A stretch of DNA of 42,280 bases from Hyphochytrium catenoides. Taxonomy: Eukaryota; Sar; Hyphochytriomycetes; Hyphochytriales; Hyphochytriaceae. The position numbers and the translations under genes were made by a program. The notes under the pieces are model-generated. The model saw only the letters and a program-made list of their open reading frames with translations. It made no database searches and was not told the origin of the DNA. The stretch lies in contig FLMG01003322.1 of NCBI GenBank assembly GCA_900088475.1, forward strand, positions 1-42,280, read 5' to 3'. Each line of letters starts with the position of its first letter. The stretch's first letter is position 1. Shown in pieces: positions 7,882-18,500 of this stretch.

Positions 7882-9636
7882 ATGTCCTTTAAGATGGCGC
7901 AATCGCTAAAAAGGCTGCTACTTACTGGCGCCCCTGGCTCCCTTCGAAGAGCATGGGGCACGCAGGTTCGTTCGCAAGGCACCTTGGCCCCTTCCGGCTA
8001 CCCGAGAGTCCTCTGGCGTGCTCCTGTCGGAAAGCGTTCCTTGGAGGAGATTTCTTCCTCACGTGAAAAAGAGAACATAATCACGGAAGCAGAGGCCATT
8101 TTGGCTGTTTTTCGTAAGGGCAGACCGAAGCCTAGTGACGAAGACTGTCTCAAAGTGATTAAGAGCTACCTCTATAGAGATATGGCCCAGCACGCGTGGA
8201 GATTTCTTCTAAAGGACATGAGGGAGGCCCAACTCCAGCCCACAGTAGAGCAGTTCAACACCTTGATCAATGGATACTGTGAGCTAAAGCGGCTTGATAA
8301 GGTGAAACACCTAGTCTTCCGATGTATGGCGCAAAAGAAAGTCAAAGCCGACGCACAGACCTGTTCACTCACCATACGCACCTATAGAAGCCGAGGACAA
8401 GCGATGGAAGCGTATAACTTTCTCGTCAACCGCATGGAAAGAGAGCTTGGCGTGAAACCTGAGTTATCCCACTTTATCCAGGTAATAAAAGGCCTGTGCC
8501 ATCAGAGGAATTACCCTAAAGTGATGGAGATTCTCAAGCATGACGTTCCGGCCGCCGGTTTGAAGCTTGACAATCGTCCCCTAGCCGCTGTGGTGGACGC
8601 ACTCAGCCAAACTGGCCGCCTCGAGGAGGCAGAGAGGTTCCTGAAAGAAGAAGTGCCATCCTTTGGAGTAAGCCTCACCGCCCGGGATCATACGCCACTC
8701 ATACGAGCCTATATTGCGCGAGGGGAGCCTCAGAAAGCCGAAAAGCTTCTCTTTGAGTCTCTTCCTTCACAAGGGCACCGGGTTCCGGTGGACGCCGTGG
8801 TGGAGTTACTCAAGGGTTACATAGCAAAGAAGCAATTCTCGGAAGCGGAGAGGCTTGTCCTGCACACTCTTAAGGGAAGAGAGGTCCATGGCCCTCCGAT
8901 AAAGTGCTTCAATGCACTTCTGGAGCTCTACCGTGATGGCAAGCGAGTCACTGATATGGAGCATCTTATCTTTGAGCACCTGCCGTCTGTAGGGTTAGCT
9001 CCTGATCGGCAATCTCTCTCTCTGCTCATTCAAGCATATGTCCTCGTAGACAGAGTAGAAGAAGCCGAGAAGATCCTCCTCGATGAACTTCGCGACCGCC
9101 TCCAACAAGCAGACCACGTAGCTTTCGCCCTCGTACTGGAGGGCTATGCCCGCAGAGGCAACTATGGCAAGGTCTCCCGCCTGCTGAACCACGACATGAA
9201 GATTGCAGGTCTCGAACCCGATCCTGCGGGACTGACTTCACTGTTGAAGGCTTACGTCTTCGCTAAGGACATGGATAAAGCTGAGAAACTTGTCACACAG
9301 ACCTTCCCAAAAGCCAAGATCCGGCCAAGTTTGCGGCAGTTCAATCTCCTGATCCATGGATATATGCAAGAGACTCGCTACGAGGACGCTGAGGACGTCT
9401 TTTCAAAGATTATCCCCAAGTTTGGCTTCCAACCATCGTGGCACAGTGTTGAAGAGCTTTTGCTTGGATATCTTCGAAGTGGAGACGTGCGGAGGGCCCG
9501 CGCGTTCGTTAACAGCACCCTAAGAACGCCTGGGCTGAAGATAAAGGCCCAGTACATCACGCAAGCTGAACAGATTCTTGAAAGGTTGAAGCAGAAGGGG
9601 ATCGTTACGCGTAAAGAGATCTTGGGCGAGCAATGA
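7882..9636 (+). CDS. Pentatricopeptide-repeat (PPR) protein, likely organellar
   Basis: Sequence-specific RNA-binding helical-repeat protein. PPR proteins act in mitochondria or plastids in processing, stability or translation of organelle transcripts. The frame is open from an ATG at 7816, but the ATG at 7882 (MSFKMAQSLKRLLL) gives a basic, hydroxylated, amphipathic N-terminus typical of a mitochondrial presequence and is preferred; the longer start would make a 606-residue protein. About twelve tandem repeats of roughly 36 residues fill residues 110-585, for example FNTLINGYCELKRLDKVKHL, FNALLELYRDGKRVTDMEHL and FNLLIHGYMQETRYEDAEDV. There is no E, DYW or SMR tail, so it is a pure P-type array ending in a basic helix (LERLKQKGIVTRKEILGEQ). 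It is intronless, unlike most genes to its right. Confidence 0.9.
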   Translation: MSFKMAQSLKRLLLTGAPGSLRRAWGTQVRSQGTLAPSGYPRVLWRAPVGKRSLEEISSSREKENIITEAEAILAVFRKGRPKPSDEDCLKVIKSYLYRDMAQHAWRFLLKDMREAQLQPTVEQFNTLINGYCELKRLDKVKHLVFRCMAQKKVKADAQTCSLTIRTYRSRGQAMEAYNFLVNRMERELGVKPELSHFIQVIKGLCHQRNYPKVMEILKHDVPAAGLKLDNRPLAAVVDALSQTGRLEEAERFLKEEVPSFGVSLTARDHTPLIRAYIARGEPQKAEKLLFESLPSQGHRVPVDAVVELLKGYIAKKQFSEAERLVLHTLKGREVHGPPIKCFNALLELYRDGKRVTDMEHLIFEHLPSVGLAPDRQSLSLLIQAYVLVDRVEEAEKILLDELRDRLQQADHVAFALVLEGYARRGNYGKVSRLLNHDMKIAGLEPDPAGLTSLLKAYVFAKDMDKAEKLVTQTFPKAKIRPSLRQFNLLIHGYMQETRYEDAEDVFSKIIPKFGFQPSWHSVEELLLGYLRSGDVRRARAFVNSTLRTPGLKIKAQYITQAEQILERLKQKGIVTRKEILGEQ

Positions 9637-10210
9637 GTCTAAACTGGCTATGGCATTCTTCCGCTCGTGTCTGCTGCACGTTCTACAGTCTCCGCGTCCC
9701 CCTCCGTCTTTGCGTCAGTTATTCTCACTCCCGATCATGGCCGCTATCCTCTCCGGCGGCTTAAGGTATCCAGCGGTTTGGCTAGCTAATCAGGCCCAGA
9801 CTTGAACACTAGCCCATAACCATGAAAGTACACTACAGCCAAGAATCGCTACGATGTCAGGCTCCTCAATTATATCCAGTCAACTATCGGACTGATATTG
9901 AAAGATAATTTTGGCGCACTGACTGCGTGCCACTTTCTCATTTTAGGTGACTCTTCCTTGTTTCTATCCTCTGGCCGGTCCCCCTAGTGTTTGGAAGGGG
10001 ATGAGTACGAAGAATCTGATCTAGCTATGTCCCTTCTTATCATGAATGACACTTCGTTGCTCATGGCAAGCTAGTAGGTGACAGTAGTAGCCAACGACTA
10101 GGAACTAGTGGGCCGTTGTTTCTTTCTAACCCTGACCTGAAATCCTGAGATCGTTTTGCACCTGTTCTCTTCTAGTCTTGTCATTCTTCAGGTATTATGG
10201 TAGCTCAACC
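9637..10210. other. Spacer after the PPR gene
   Basis: Frames are broken and no motif is recognised. It probably holds the 3' UTR of the PPR gene and the promoter or unresolved first exon of the gene at 10.2-10.9 kb. Confidence 0.45.
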
Positions 10211-10941
10211 GCAGCCGCTGCTCTAGCCGTACTCTATTGCAAAGTAGCCTTTCTTGTTGCTCATCTTCTTCGCCCTCTGCGCCTTATGACCACGACGACA
10301 TTGCCAGAGATCATCCCAATCAAAATCGACAATCATGTAAAGCTTTCCGTATTAAGAGGACCTCATGATGCTCACGAGGTTGCTACTGTGTGTCGCGCCG
10401 TCTCCAGGTCAAACCAGCACATGCCGCATAGCACCTACAATGTTTCCTGTGTCACCTCGAAGAATAGCGAATGGATTTGCCCACTGGAGATCCACAGCTG
10501 GCAGTCCTGCCCAGTGAAGGAAGTCTCAGAAGCTTGTAAGCTGCTCTAGAACTTCCTTTCTAATTTTGAAGCTTCTGCAATGGCAGCGGATGGCACGGAT
10601 GATGGAGCGACGTGCCAAGATCTTCAAAAGGTTTGAAAGTATGGGAATGTTTCAGATAGGGGTAAATTAATTTTGCAGGTTGTAATATCAATCCAGATGA
10701 ATTATTCGCAATCAATTACAAGGAAAGCTTCATTGAAAAGATGTAATTCCTCGTCTCTGGAATGTGAAGCTTTAGATCCAGAGAATCTGACAATCTCTAC
10801 ATACATCATAAGTGCCCGCAGACTCAGCGACAAACTGCACTGACCTCGAGCTTCATTGTGGACTTGGAAGGTCTTGAACTTCACTGCCTTCGTTCAGAAG
10901 TCCGTCTACTGTCCTCGTTGCACAGCGTTTCTTCTGCTTGA
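10211..10941 (+). CDS. Unrecognised protein, gene with tiny introns (5' end unresolved)
   Basis: I joined five exons in one frame: up to 10336, 10408-10513, 10550-10638, 10679-10742 and 10776-10941 (TGA). The introns are 71, 36, 40 and 33 nt, all GT-AG (donors GTAAAG, GTGAAG, GTATGG, GTAATT). Phase is kept at all four junctions. The product runs from a Ser/Pro-rich start (SSSSPSAPYDHDDIARDH) through a basic helix (WQRMARMMERRAKIFKRFES) into NINPDELFAINYKESFIEKI and ends LSSLHSVSSA. No known domain is recognised. No in-frame ATG precedes 10211, so at least one upstream exon is missing. A competing 123-codon frame at 10178-10549 reads through two of these introns. DAD1 follows on the same strand only 87 bp downstream. 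Confidence 0.5.
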
Positions 10942-11028
10942 GAAGGACCCTCTGGTCAAGGCATCTTGAGATCGTAGCAAAGAGCGGTACCCGAGCAGAG
11001 CATCCCTTCCATTTGCCGATTAGAAGAG

Positions 11029-11566
11029 ATGGCTAGCAATCAACAGCAAACGACTATCAATGCCAACCTCTTCTCGGAGATGATGAAGAGGTAGGTAAAC
11101 TTTATCATAATGTTATGCAAGACCCTGAGGGGCTTCTCATGGACAATTGCTTCTCAGATACTCCGATACGACACCGAAGAAGGTGCAGCTGATTGACTCC
11201 TTCATTGTCTCGGCCTTGTGTTCGGGAGCAATACAGTTCCTCTATGTTCTATTAGTGGGCACCTTCCCTTTCAACTCCTTTCTCTCTGGCTTCGGTACAG
11301 CAGTCGGGCTCTTCGTGCTCACAGGTGGGCTTATAATCTCCTTCTGGCCTTCGCCGTCTTTCCACACCCCAACTTTTGGATGATACTTTCAAGCTTTGCT
11401 GAACGCATTAGCACTAACTGTCCTTCTCTTTCTTTGCGTAGTGTCGTTAAGAATGCAAGTGGAGTCATCAAAAGAGTTCCGTGGAAGTAGTCCTGAGCGA
11501 GCCTTTGCAGATTATATTTTCTGTGCACTTATTCTTTTCTTAGTAGCAATGAACTTCTTAGGTTAA
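11029..11566 (+). CDS. DAD1: DAD1/OST2, oligosaccharyltransferase subunit
   Basis: Small membrane subunit of the ER oligosaccharyltransferase, which moves the lipid-linked glycan onto Asn-X-Ser/Thr sites of nascent proteins; it stabilises the complex. Exons 11029-11090, 11158-11324 and 11442-11566 join to exactly 118 codons (117 aa plus TAA), close to the family length of about 113. Introns are 67 and 117 nt, GT-AG. Family hallmarks are clear: VQLIDSFIVSALCSGAIQF, the near-invariant LVGTFPFNSFLSGF, then LRMQV, SPERAFADYIF and the C-terminal VAMNFLG. Three hydrophobic helices are visible. The start is the only ATG giving the normal short cytosolic N-terminus (MASNQQQTT). An AATAAA lies about 200 nt after the stop, in the repeat at 11760. 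Confidence 0.97.
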
Positions 11567-12045
11567 CTCTGCCCTGCAAGGATTTGGACGACGGGAAATG
11601 ACCGAAAGACGACCTGCGCAATTTGTCTCCAGGGGAGATGAGATCAGCTTTGGGGACTTAGAAGAACTGCTAGCAACGTGAGCCAAGCAAAATTGACAGA
11701 GCAAAAAGAATAGACATCCCTACTCTCGAGCGTATCCTAGAGCAGGCGCCGCTTTCGTTAATCTATAATAAACACCTCTTATACAGTCTAATAATGCTTC
11801 TTCCTTCTTTAATCTATAAGAAACACTCTTTATACAGTCAGATAACGTTCCTTCCTTGCCGAACGCGGCCCATGGGTAGAGTAGTGCCTCAGGCCAAGAT
11901 CCTCGAAGGTGGGAAGGAAAGATATGATCTTCCAGCTGTTAAAAGAAAAGCAAGGCGCGACGTACATTAGTGAGCCAAGCGAGTTCAGAGGAACTTCAAG
12001 GAAAGAAATCGAGCGCCAAAGAAGCTCTAGCTTTCTAGCTTCCCC
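11567..12045. other. Convergent 3' spacer between DAD1 and the DHHC gene
   Basis: About 480 bp between two facing stop codons. It contains the two-copy repeat at 11760-11860 and an AATAAA on the + strand near 11765. A 63-codon frame at 11909-12100 overlaps the DHHC 3' end and is not supported. Confidence 0.6.
11760..11860 (+). repeat. Two-copy ~51-bp tandem duplication
   Basis: AATCTATAA(T/G)AAACAC begins both copies (about 11760 and 11811). They share CTTATACAGTC or TTTATACAGTC and end in ATAATG/ATAACG followed by CTTCCTTC-type sequence. The first copy carries the AATAAA that may serve as the DAD1 polyadenylation signal; in the second copy it is mutated to AAGAAA. Confidence 0.8.
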
Positions 12046-14744
12046 TCACCGTGTTGGTCCGAAGACCTCCTCCCAGTTCTGGTGTGAGTCTCCTGTATGA
12101 TAGTCCTTGTAGACCTGCAGAAGAGAAGCAACGACGAGACACTTAGAGTTAGGCAAAGTTCGCCGCTCAGCCGTCAGATCCTCCGCTTCTGCTTACTCCC
12201 CAACATCCGCCGCTTCAAAAGAGAATTTTAAGACCTCCTTGGCTCTTGCGCACCTGTGCGTCTAGTCTTTTGCCTCTCTTCTTATGTGTATCCTTTTCAC
12301 CCTAATTGTGCCTTTTAACCGATCTTTTCTCATTTCCTCTTACCGTTCTGCCATTTGACCTTCTTCGGCCCAAAGAGGCATAAAACTCTATAGTAGTCTG
12401 GAGCCATGCGGAGAAGTCACACATAAGAAATATGGAAGATGTCGTCTCAGGTACCTCATCTCTCTCTCCCGCCCTTATCACCTTCGATTGTCTCCTAGAA
12501 ATCATTTGTCACAGTTTTTCGGTCTCACTGTGCGCTTCTTTCCGAGCTCTTCCTCTCCCTTCGTAAAGCTACCTTTACCAATCCTTACTATAGAGCTGTC
12601 AGGTCTACGAGTACCCTACCTGGTTACTCAGTATGAGATAGAGATGAAATGACAGCAGGATTCCGACAGCCGCCGTACAAGACAGACAAAGAACGAAGCT
12701 CAGGCTTATAGCTATATCCAAGGACACTGCAAACCTCCCAAAAAGATAGATTGACCGCTTTAAACAAGAGAGCGAAGTCAGTCAGACAATGAGCAAAGAG
12801 AATTGCAAAGCGAGAGGATGAAGCAGGAACCAAAGTCTGAAAAGAACGTCATGCCAAAGAAAAGACACGCACCTGATTGTATTTGCCACCCTCCGCCAAA
12901 AAGGGCTTGGCGCTGAGGAAAACTGAGTAGAGACAGCCCACAACCAAATGAAAGAGGAACTTCACGAAGTACTATTTTAAGATAGAGCAAAACGACTGTG
13001 AGTTCCGATATATCAAACGGGCCTTCAGCCTTAAGTTGCACCACCTTATAGTTGTTCTCCCCTACGCAGTTATTGATCCACGGACCTTACATGGGATGAT
13101 AGGTTAGGCAGAGTAGAACTCTGGTGGCAATGACACGCAAGCATGCCGACAAACAAAATAGATCATTGATAAGAGATAGGCAGAAACACGGAAGAAGAGG
13201 GAAGACGATGCAGGAGCCGACCAAAACGTGAGTGAGCCACATGGGTACTTCTTACAATGGTGATCCATCTTCAGAACACACATCCCACACGCCGAGCAAT
13301 GATGAGCTCGCTCGGGACGGTAGGCAGAACCTAAGGAGTGAGAAGTGGCAACGGGTAGACATATGAAAAAGGTCAGAGTACTGCCCGGTGGCTCCAGCTG
13401 TCCAGGCCATTATAAGCTACACGATACCAGGGAAGAAGAAAGGAAAAATGAGAGCAACGCTGCAAACAAGATCAGCTGTCTGAAAGAAGAGAGGTATGCC
13501 ACAAGTAAGGACGTCGGACCATTCTAAGAGGCAGAGGACGAACTGGCAGCGCCAGGGTCTCGCTCTACCAATGGCTAGGTCGAGAAGATCAAGCTGCGTA
13601 GATTATAAAGTGACTGAAGACCCTTTCAACAGGCGCTTTTCTATCTTACATTGGCCGCAGTAAGTGTAGGTTCCTACTCCTGGCAAGCCCTCATTCATTG
13701 GAACATCATGAGACTGAACGATGCGTATGCCGCTGGCCGGTCTGCGGCAGAAGTCTGATGGGGAAGAAGGCTCCAAGCTCGTTTCCTCACACTCCGAGGG
13801 GAGGCGGTCACGTACGTAGCCCTGCCGGAGGGAAAGAGGGAACAGCTGTAAGACATGTAAAAGGCCCGAGGAAGAGAAGAGGCATAATTTTACGGCGGTT
13901 TACACGGAAGAAACCTCTTAGGAGGCGGATGGTGAGCTCTGCCTACCGGTGATAAAAGCACTGCCGCTAAATAGTTGTGCACAATGTTGAACAGGATCAT
14001 GAGCCCAACAAGCACGTAGATTACATACTAGGCGACAAACGGTGTTGGAGAGGAGTCCACGGTGCAGGAGGAGCATATGAAATAGGAGTAGAGGGAAATA
14101 GAGTGTACGAGCTACGACAGCCAATACGAAGGCGCATGAAGCGGTCTGAATGACTTGCACGAGGAATATGGGACAGTGTTGAGAGACCAACAGAAGCGAG
14201 CGTATTGATATGGGCAAGTGACGCCATTATTGAGAGAGGAGCAAAGAGACAAGCCAGCAGAGTCAACTCTTAACGCCAGCTAGGGCCGGACGAGGTCAAG
14301 AGAAGGCGTGGGAGAAAAGTTCGGAAGGTCCACGACTCCACCAGCACTTGGTGATAGAACTGTAATGTGGACTCACGGCAACTTGGTCAGAGTCCGCAGC
14401 GACCGGCACCAGAAAGGAGAGGGCAGTAATCGCAATCACAGCAATAAGCCCTGCAAATCAAAAGCATAAGCGTTGTGGCCTACTTTCCCTGACAACTTTA
14501 CGCTGAGCGTTCTTCTCCTTGTTACTCTCGGCGTGTTTGTCCTGCCCGATCACACCCTCACTCACTTAGCCCTTGGAGCCATATTGAACAGTGTCCATCC
14601 TCTCCAACTCTCTACTTTGATCATGCTTTAGAGCATTTGACAGCACCTACCGAAGCCAAAGCACACCAAAGCAGGACCTAGGTACTTGATTAGCAGGTCT
14701 CCAGCCACATCCGCCCAGGCAAGGCAGCGCTCTGAAATGCTCAT
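12046..14744 (-). CDS. DHHC-type protein S-palmitoyltransferase
   Basis: Integral membrane enzyme that transfers palmitate from acyl-CoA to cysteines of target proteins at Golgi, ER or plasma membrane. Ten exons join in frame to 298 aa: 14744-14651, 14450-14377, 14027-13947, 13821-13650, 13330-13256, 13085-13045, 12971-12873, 12757-12620, 12397-12344 and 12114-12046; all introns are GT-AG. TM1/TM2 (YLGPALVCFGFGLIAVIAI; LVGLMILFNIVHNYLAAVLL) precede an SP-GYVRDRLP loop. The cysteine-rich domain is intact: YCGQC, RPERAHHCSACGMC, VLKMDHHC and PWINNCVGENNYK. The catalytic DHHC straddles the exon 5/6 junction. TM3/TM4 follow, then the TTIEF (TTxE) motif and a C-terminal NWEEVFG matching the PaCCT region. 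Convergent with DAD1, divergent from RCC1-BTB. Confidence 0.96.
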
Positions 14745-15580
14745 GGTACTCCGTCCTCCAGCCCTTGCCGGTACGGCCCTTCTCACAGCCGTCAGCCGTC
14801 AAAACCTTCTGAGGCTCAACAAAGCATGTTCAAAAGGATAGTCTTGCTCGAATGACTCCCAGCGGCTGTGTCGGAAAACCCGTTTTACTCCTCGATCTGT
14901 AGCTTTGTCCTTGTCTAGAGGAAATATGATACTCGCTGGCTTGGCACAGCTCTGTAAACCCTAACCCTCAATGGCCTCGCGGCCTATGTTCTATCTCGAA
15001 GTGCAAGCCCTATTCAGATCATAAGTCTGCCAGCTCTTCGTTCTTCTTGTCCTGCTCTTCACTTCCTGCTGAACAACCTGCGCTTGGAAGCTTCAGCGTC
15101 TGCTTCGCTGGCGACAGTGCTAGAAGTATGCGTCTCCTGGCGCTGCTTCTGCCTCGCTGCTGATGGTTCAACATCAGAAAGTTGGGAAACTAACAACCCA
15201 ACAGTCCTCAGTGTGAGAACCCAGGAGGAGGTCTGGGGGAGCCAAGCTCCAGGGGGAGGTGTGTGAAGTACAAAAGAGAGCATTTTCTTCGAGAAATTTT
15301 TTACTAATTCTGAAGCTTCTGATTGAAGATGCAGATGCTGCACCTGCGGAGGACACACAGGAGTTCGACGGTGATACTGATGAACTTCTGAATGTTTTTG
15401 CAGACTTGCTAAGGTCTGTTGACAGCCTGGGTGTGGGTCCAGCTCTTTTTCCAAGAAAAGACAATAGAGGAAGAGGTAACTGAGAAAGAGTCGCTGACAG
15501 ATGCGCGATAAGGTTGCAAACGAGGAGAAGAGTGGCGAACCTGCGTAAGACCGGTCGTCACGGACAACGACGTTGGGGCC
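14745..15580. promoter_or_regulatory. Shared divergent promoter region of DHHC and RCC1-BTB genes
   Basis: 836 bp between two outward-facing ATGs. It contains a telo-box-like AAACCCTAACCCT at 14956-14968 and a coding-like segment at 15059-15480 that stays open on both strands. No TATA box is obvious. Confidence 0.5.
14956..14968 (+). promoter_or_regulatory. Telo-box-like motif
   Basis: AAACCCTAACCCT is one and a half units of a plant-type telomere repeat. In plants the short AAACCCTA telo-box is a promoter element of translation and cell-cycle genes. A role here is inference from position between two divergent genes. Confidence 0.35.
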
Positions 15581-18500
15581 ATGCCGGCTCTTCAACGGAA
15601 GGTTTACGCTTGCGGACAGGTAACGAAAAACCGGATACAATGTGTGGCTTGCTCTGCCCATTTCCTAGCCATGAATTTCCTCTTGAATCGCAGAACACAT
15701 GTGGGGAATTATCTATCACAAGTTGCGATGACAGGATCACGGCGCCCGCACTAATGGAGGCTCAACCTGAACACCCTGTGAGCATTGCAGCCGGGAACGA
15801 GCTATCCATAATAGTCACCGGTAAGACAATTTTAGAACGAGAAGTTGAGATTTCTGTAACTAAAGCACTACTACACGTAGCCGCTTGTGAGGAGTTTGCT
15901 TGTGGGCTGAATGAGCTGTACGTATGAAGATGGTCTTGGGACGAGTCTAATATTCTGCAGTGCAGAACGTTCGTGTCCTTTCTGTGTTATTTATCTCCTA
16001 GAAGCGCTCTACTTAACTCCTTCCTGCAAGTTCCTCGGGTTTTGCTTATAGAGCGCCTGCTGTATCTGTGTCCTTTTGTTATTACCTCTAAATCCCAAAC
16101 CTCGGTGTATACTTTTGATATCTTGCAGTCCCTAAATCTTTTGTCTACCAGCGGTCAATGTGGCAGCAACAAGCCCCAGAATGTTCCATTCTTAGAAAGA
16201 GTTCAAGGTTTGGACGGTGTGGCCGTAGCAAACGTAGGGAGCCTTAACGGCAGCGAGCACCAGCTGATACTTACCAGTACGGACCTTTAGCTTACGTGAC
16301 TCTCAGTCCGTTCAATGGGCTTCTATTTTACCTCTATTGTCCGACTTGGTATTATTCGTAGTAGGTCAATTTCTGTCTTTTACTTCCGCTCACTGATGTC
16401 TCCCTATGTTCTAATTATCGTGCCCTTTATTGACAGCCTTACCGCGAAGGGGGGACCATCCTCTTTTCGCCACGTTCACTCTCTGGCTATCTCTCCTAAG
16501 CCTGCGGCAGGCCTACCGATTGTATTGAGTGTCCATTCTGTAAAGTGGCATCAACTACTTTTTACTCCCACTCTATCTTTTGCTGTTCTTATATCTTAGA
16601 GTTAGGCGAGGTCTTTGTGCTTGGGAACAACTCTGAGGGTCAGCTAGGGTTAGACTTGAAGTCTCCTCTTCCAACTCCAGTCCCTCGAATCTTGTCCTCT
16701 CTTCAGAGAGTGAGAGTGAAAGCAGTCGCGTGCAGCTTCAATCATAGCTTTGCAATCACAGGTTACTCCCGGACTATCTCTTGACACCAACCATGTCTCA
16801 TTCACGTGGCCTTTGTCAGCTGTAATGTGTGACGAACTCCTTTGTTGGCAAGACATCCCTACGTGTCATTTTCTCCGTTACTGTTTGGAGCTCTTCCTGG
16901 CTCCTTGAGTCCTAATCGTTGCAGTTGCCATCTCCTAAATCTTTGCATAACCTCCGTTTGCTCTCCAACCACGCTTTGGAGAATCTAGATCATGGGTCTG
17001 CATTCTCCTGGGGCAGGTAAGCCGGCCTACTTGATCAAGACTTTGGTCATCTACTCTCACATTTCAGTATGTGTAGAAACGACGCGGGACAACTGGGACT
17101 GGGAGATACCTATAGCCGCTGCTCTCCGGAAGAGCTCCCCTCAGTCTCAGACGAGCGCTTTGTATACGTCTCCTGTGGGCTGAATCACACCGCTCTCTGC
17201 ACGGGTACGTCTATTTCTGGATCATTCGGGACGTTTTAGCGCGTCTGTCGTCCCACTTCCGTTTCACTTGCTGTGGTCTCCGCTAGTCACATATAAATTT
17301 GTTCTCTGTGCTCTGGACGGGCCAAGGTCTGCATCAGCGATCCTGTAGTCTTTGTCCTGCGCTTGACCTTGCTCATTGTACCTATGGTACTCGGTGTCGT
17401 TATAACTCGAGACCCCGCAGTATATGTGATCATAATTCCATCTTTGGCTCCGCTGATGCTGGGAAATTTGACAGCACTTTCCTGTATATGCTTCCCACGC
17501 TAACTGAAACGCTGGAAGATGCTGGTAGAGTATATGCTTGTGGAAAAAATGACTACGGGCAGCTAGGGCTTGGTAATGTTTGGGACTCTCCAGACCTTCG
17601 CGCAATTCCTCTAAACCTCAGAATAAGAGTCTGGAGGACCGCCTGCGGGTACTCCCACACACTCTTCCTCTCGACCGACGGTGAAGTGCTTGGCTGCGGA
17701 AGTAAGCAGAGCGCCTCCGCTGCTTATTCCTTAAAATCGTTGAGGTTGCCTTCTGGCCCCACGGTATCCATCTTGCCCTTTATCCCTGACTATTATTCAT
17801 CTTTTTTCGTCTGCTGTCTCGTGTTAGTTCCGCACTCTCCCCCTCTCGCAGTGCCATGTGTTGACTTCTTCGTCCATCTCTACCTATCCTCTTTGTAGCA
17901 TATATGACTTACTCAGTAACCACATTGGCTAGGAAATGACTATGGCCAACTTGGATTAGGGCAGAAGCGTCTCTCAATAATCTCGCCAACCGTAAGTCAG
18001 CACCCTAAGGAGGAAGTAAAGGAGGATAGAAGGTCAATCTTGGATTATTGTGAGAGTGTCAGGGGCTAAAACTGCACTGCTTAGGCCATCAGTTACCTTC
18101 AGGGTCGCCGAATTACTCAGCTCTCTTGTGGTAGCTATCACTCCCTACTAGTGGACGAGACAGGCAGAGCCTTCGCTTGTGGTCGGTAGGTGCTGACTGA
18201 AGAGCCCACTTTTCTTCACTACTTTATTTAACAACCCAACCTCCCTATACTGGATGGTTTTCCTGTTTTCCACCTGTAAGAAACAACCACGGCCAACTAG
18301 GCATCGGTTCATTGGTAGACTCGACAATCCCTCAGCCAGTGCTTATGCCATTTAATGAGAGGGTCGCCCAGGTCAAGATCATCTTTCTCTCTCCTACGCG
18401 ATTATGTTTTCTGCCAATGGATTGGCATCAATACCGTCCGTCTTCAATCATGCCTCCAACCCAACGAGAGCTAATTTCTCTGTTTGTAAAGGTTGCGGCA

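Noticed and set aside
9026-9241. Short - strand frames inside the PPR gene (8172-8381, 8995-9192, 9026-9241, 9378-9560)
   Set aside because: They are antisense shadows of a long, well-supported repeat protein.
10178-10549. 123-codon single-exon gene (MSFFRYYGSS...)
   Set aside because: It begins with TTG and reads through two introns of the better supported multi-exon frame; the in-phase splicing model explains more.
14956-14968. Telomere or interstitial telomeric repeat
   Set aside because: Only about one and a half CCCTAA-type units are present; a promoter telo-box is the more modest reading.
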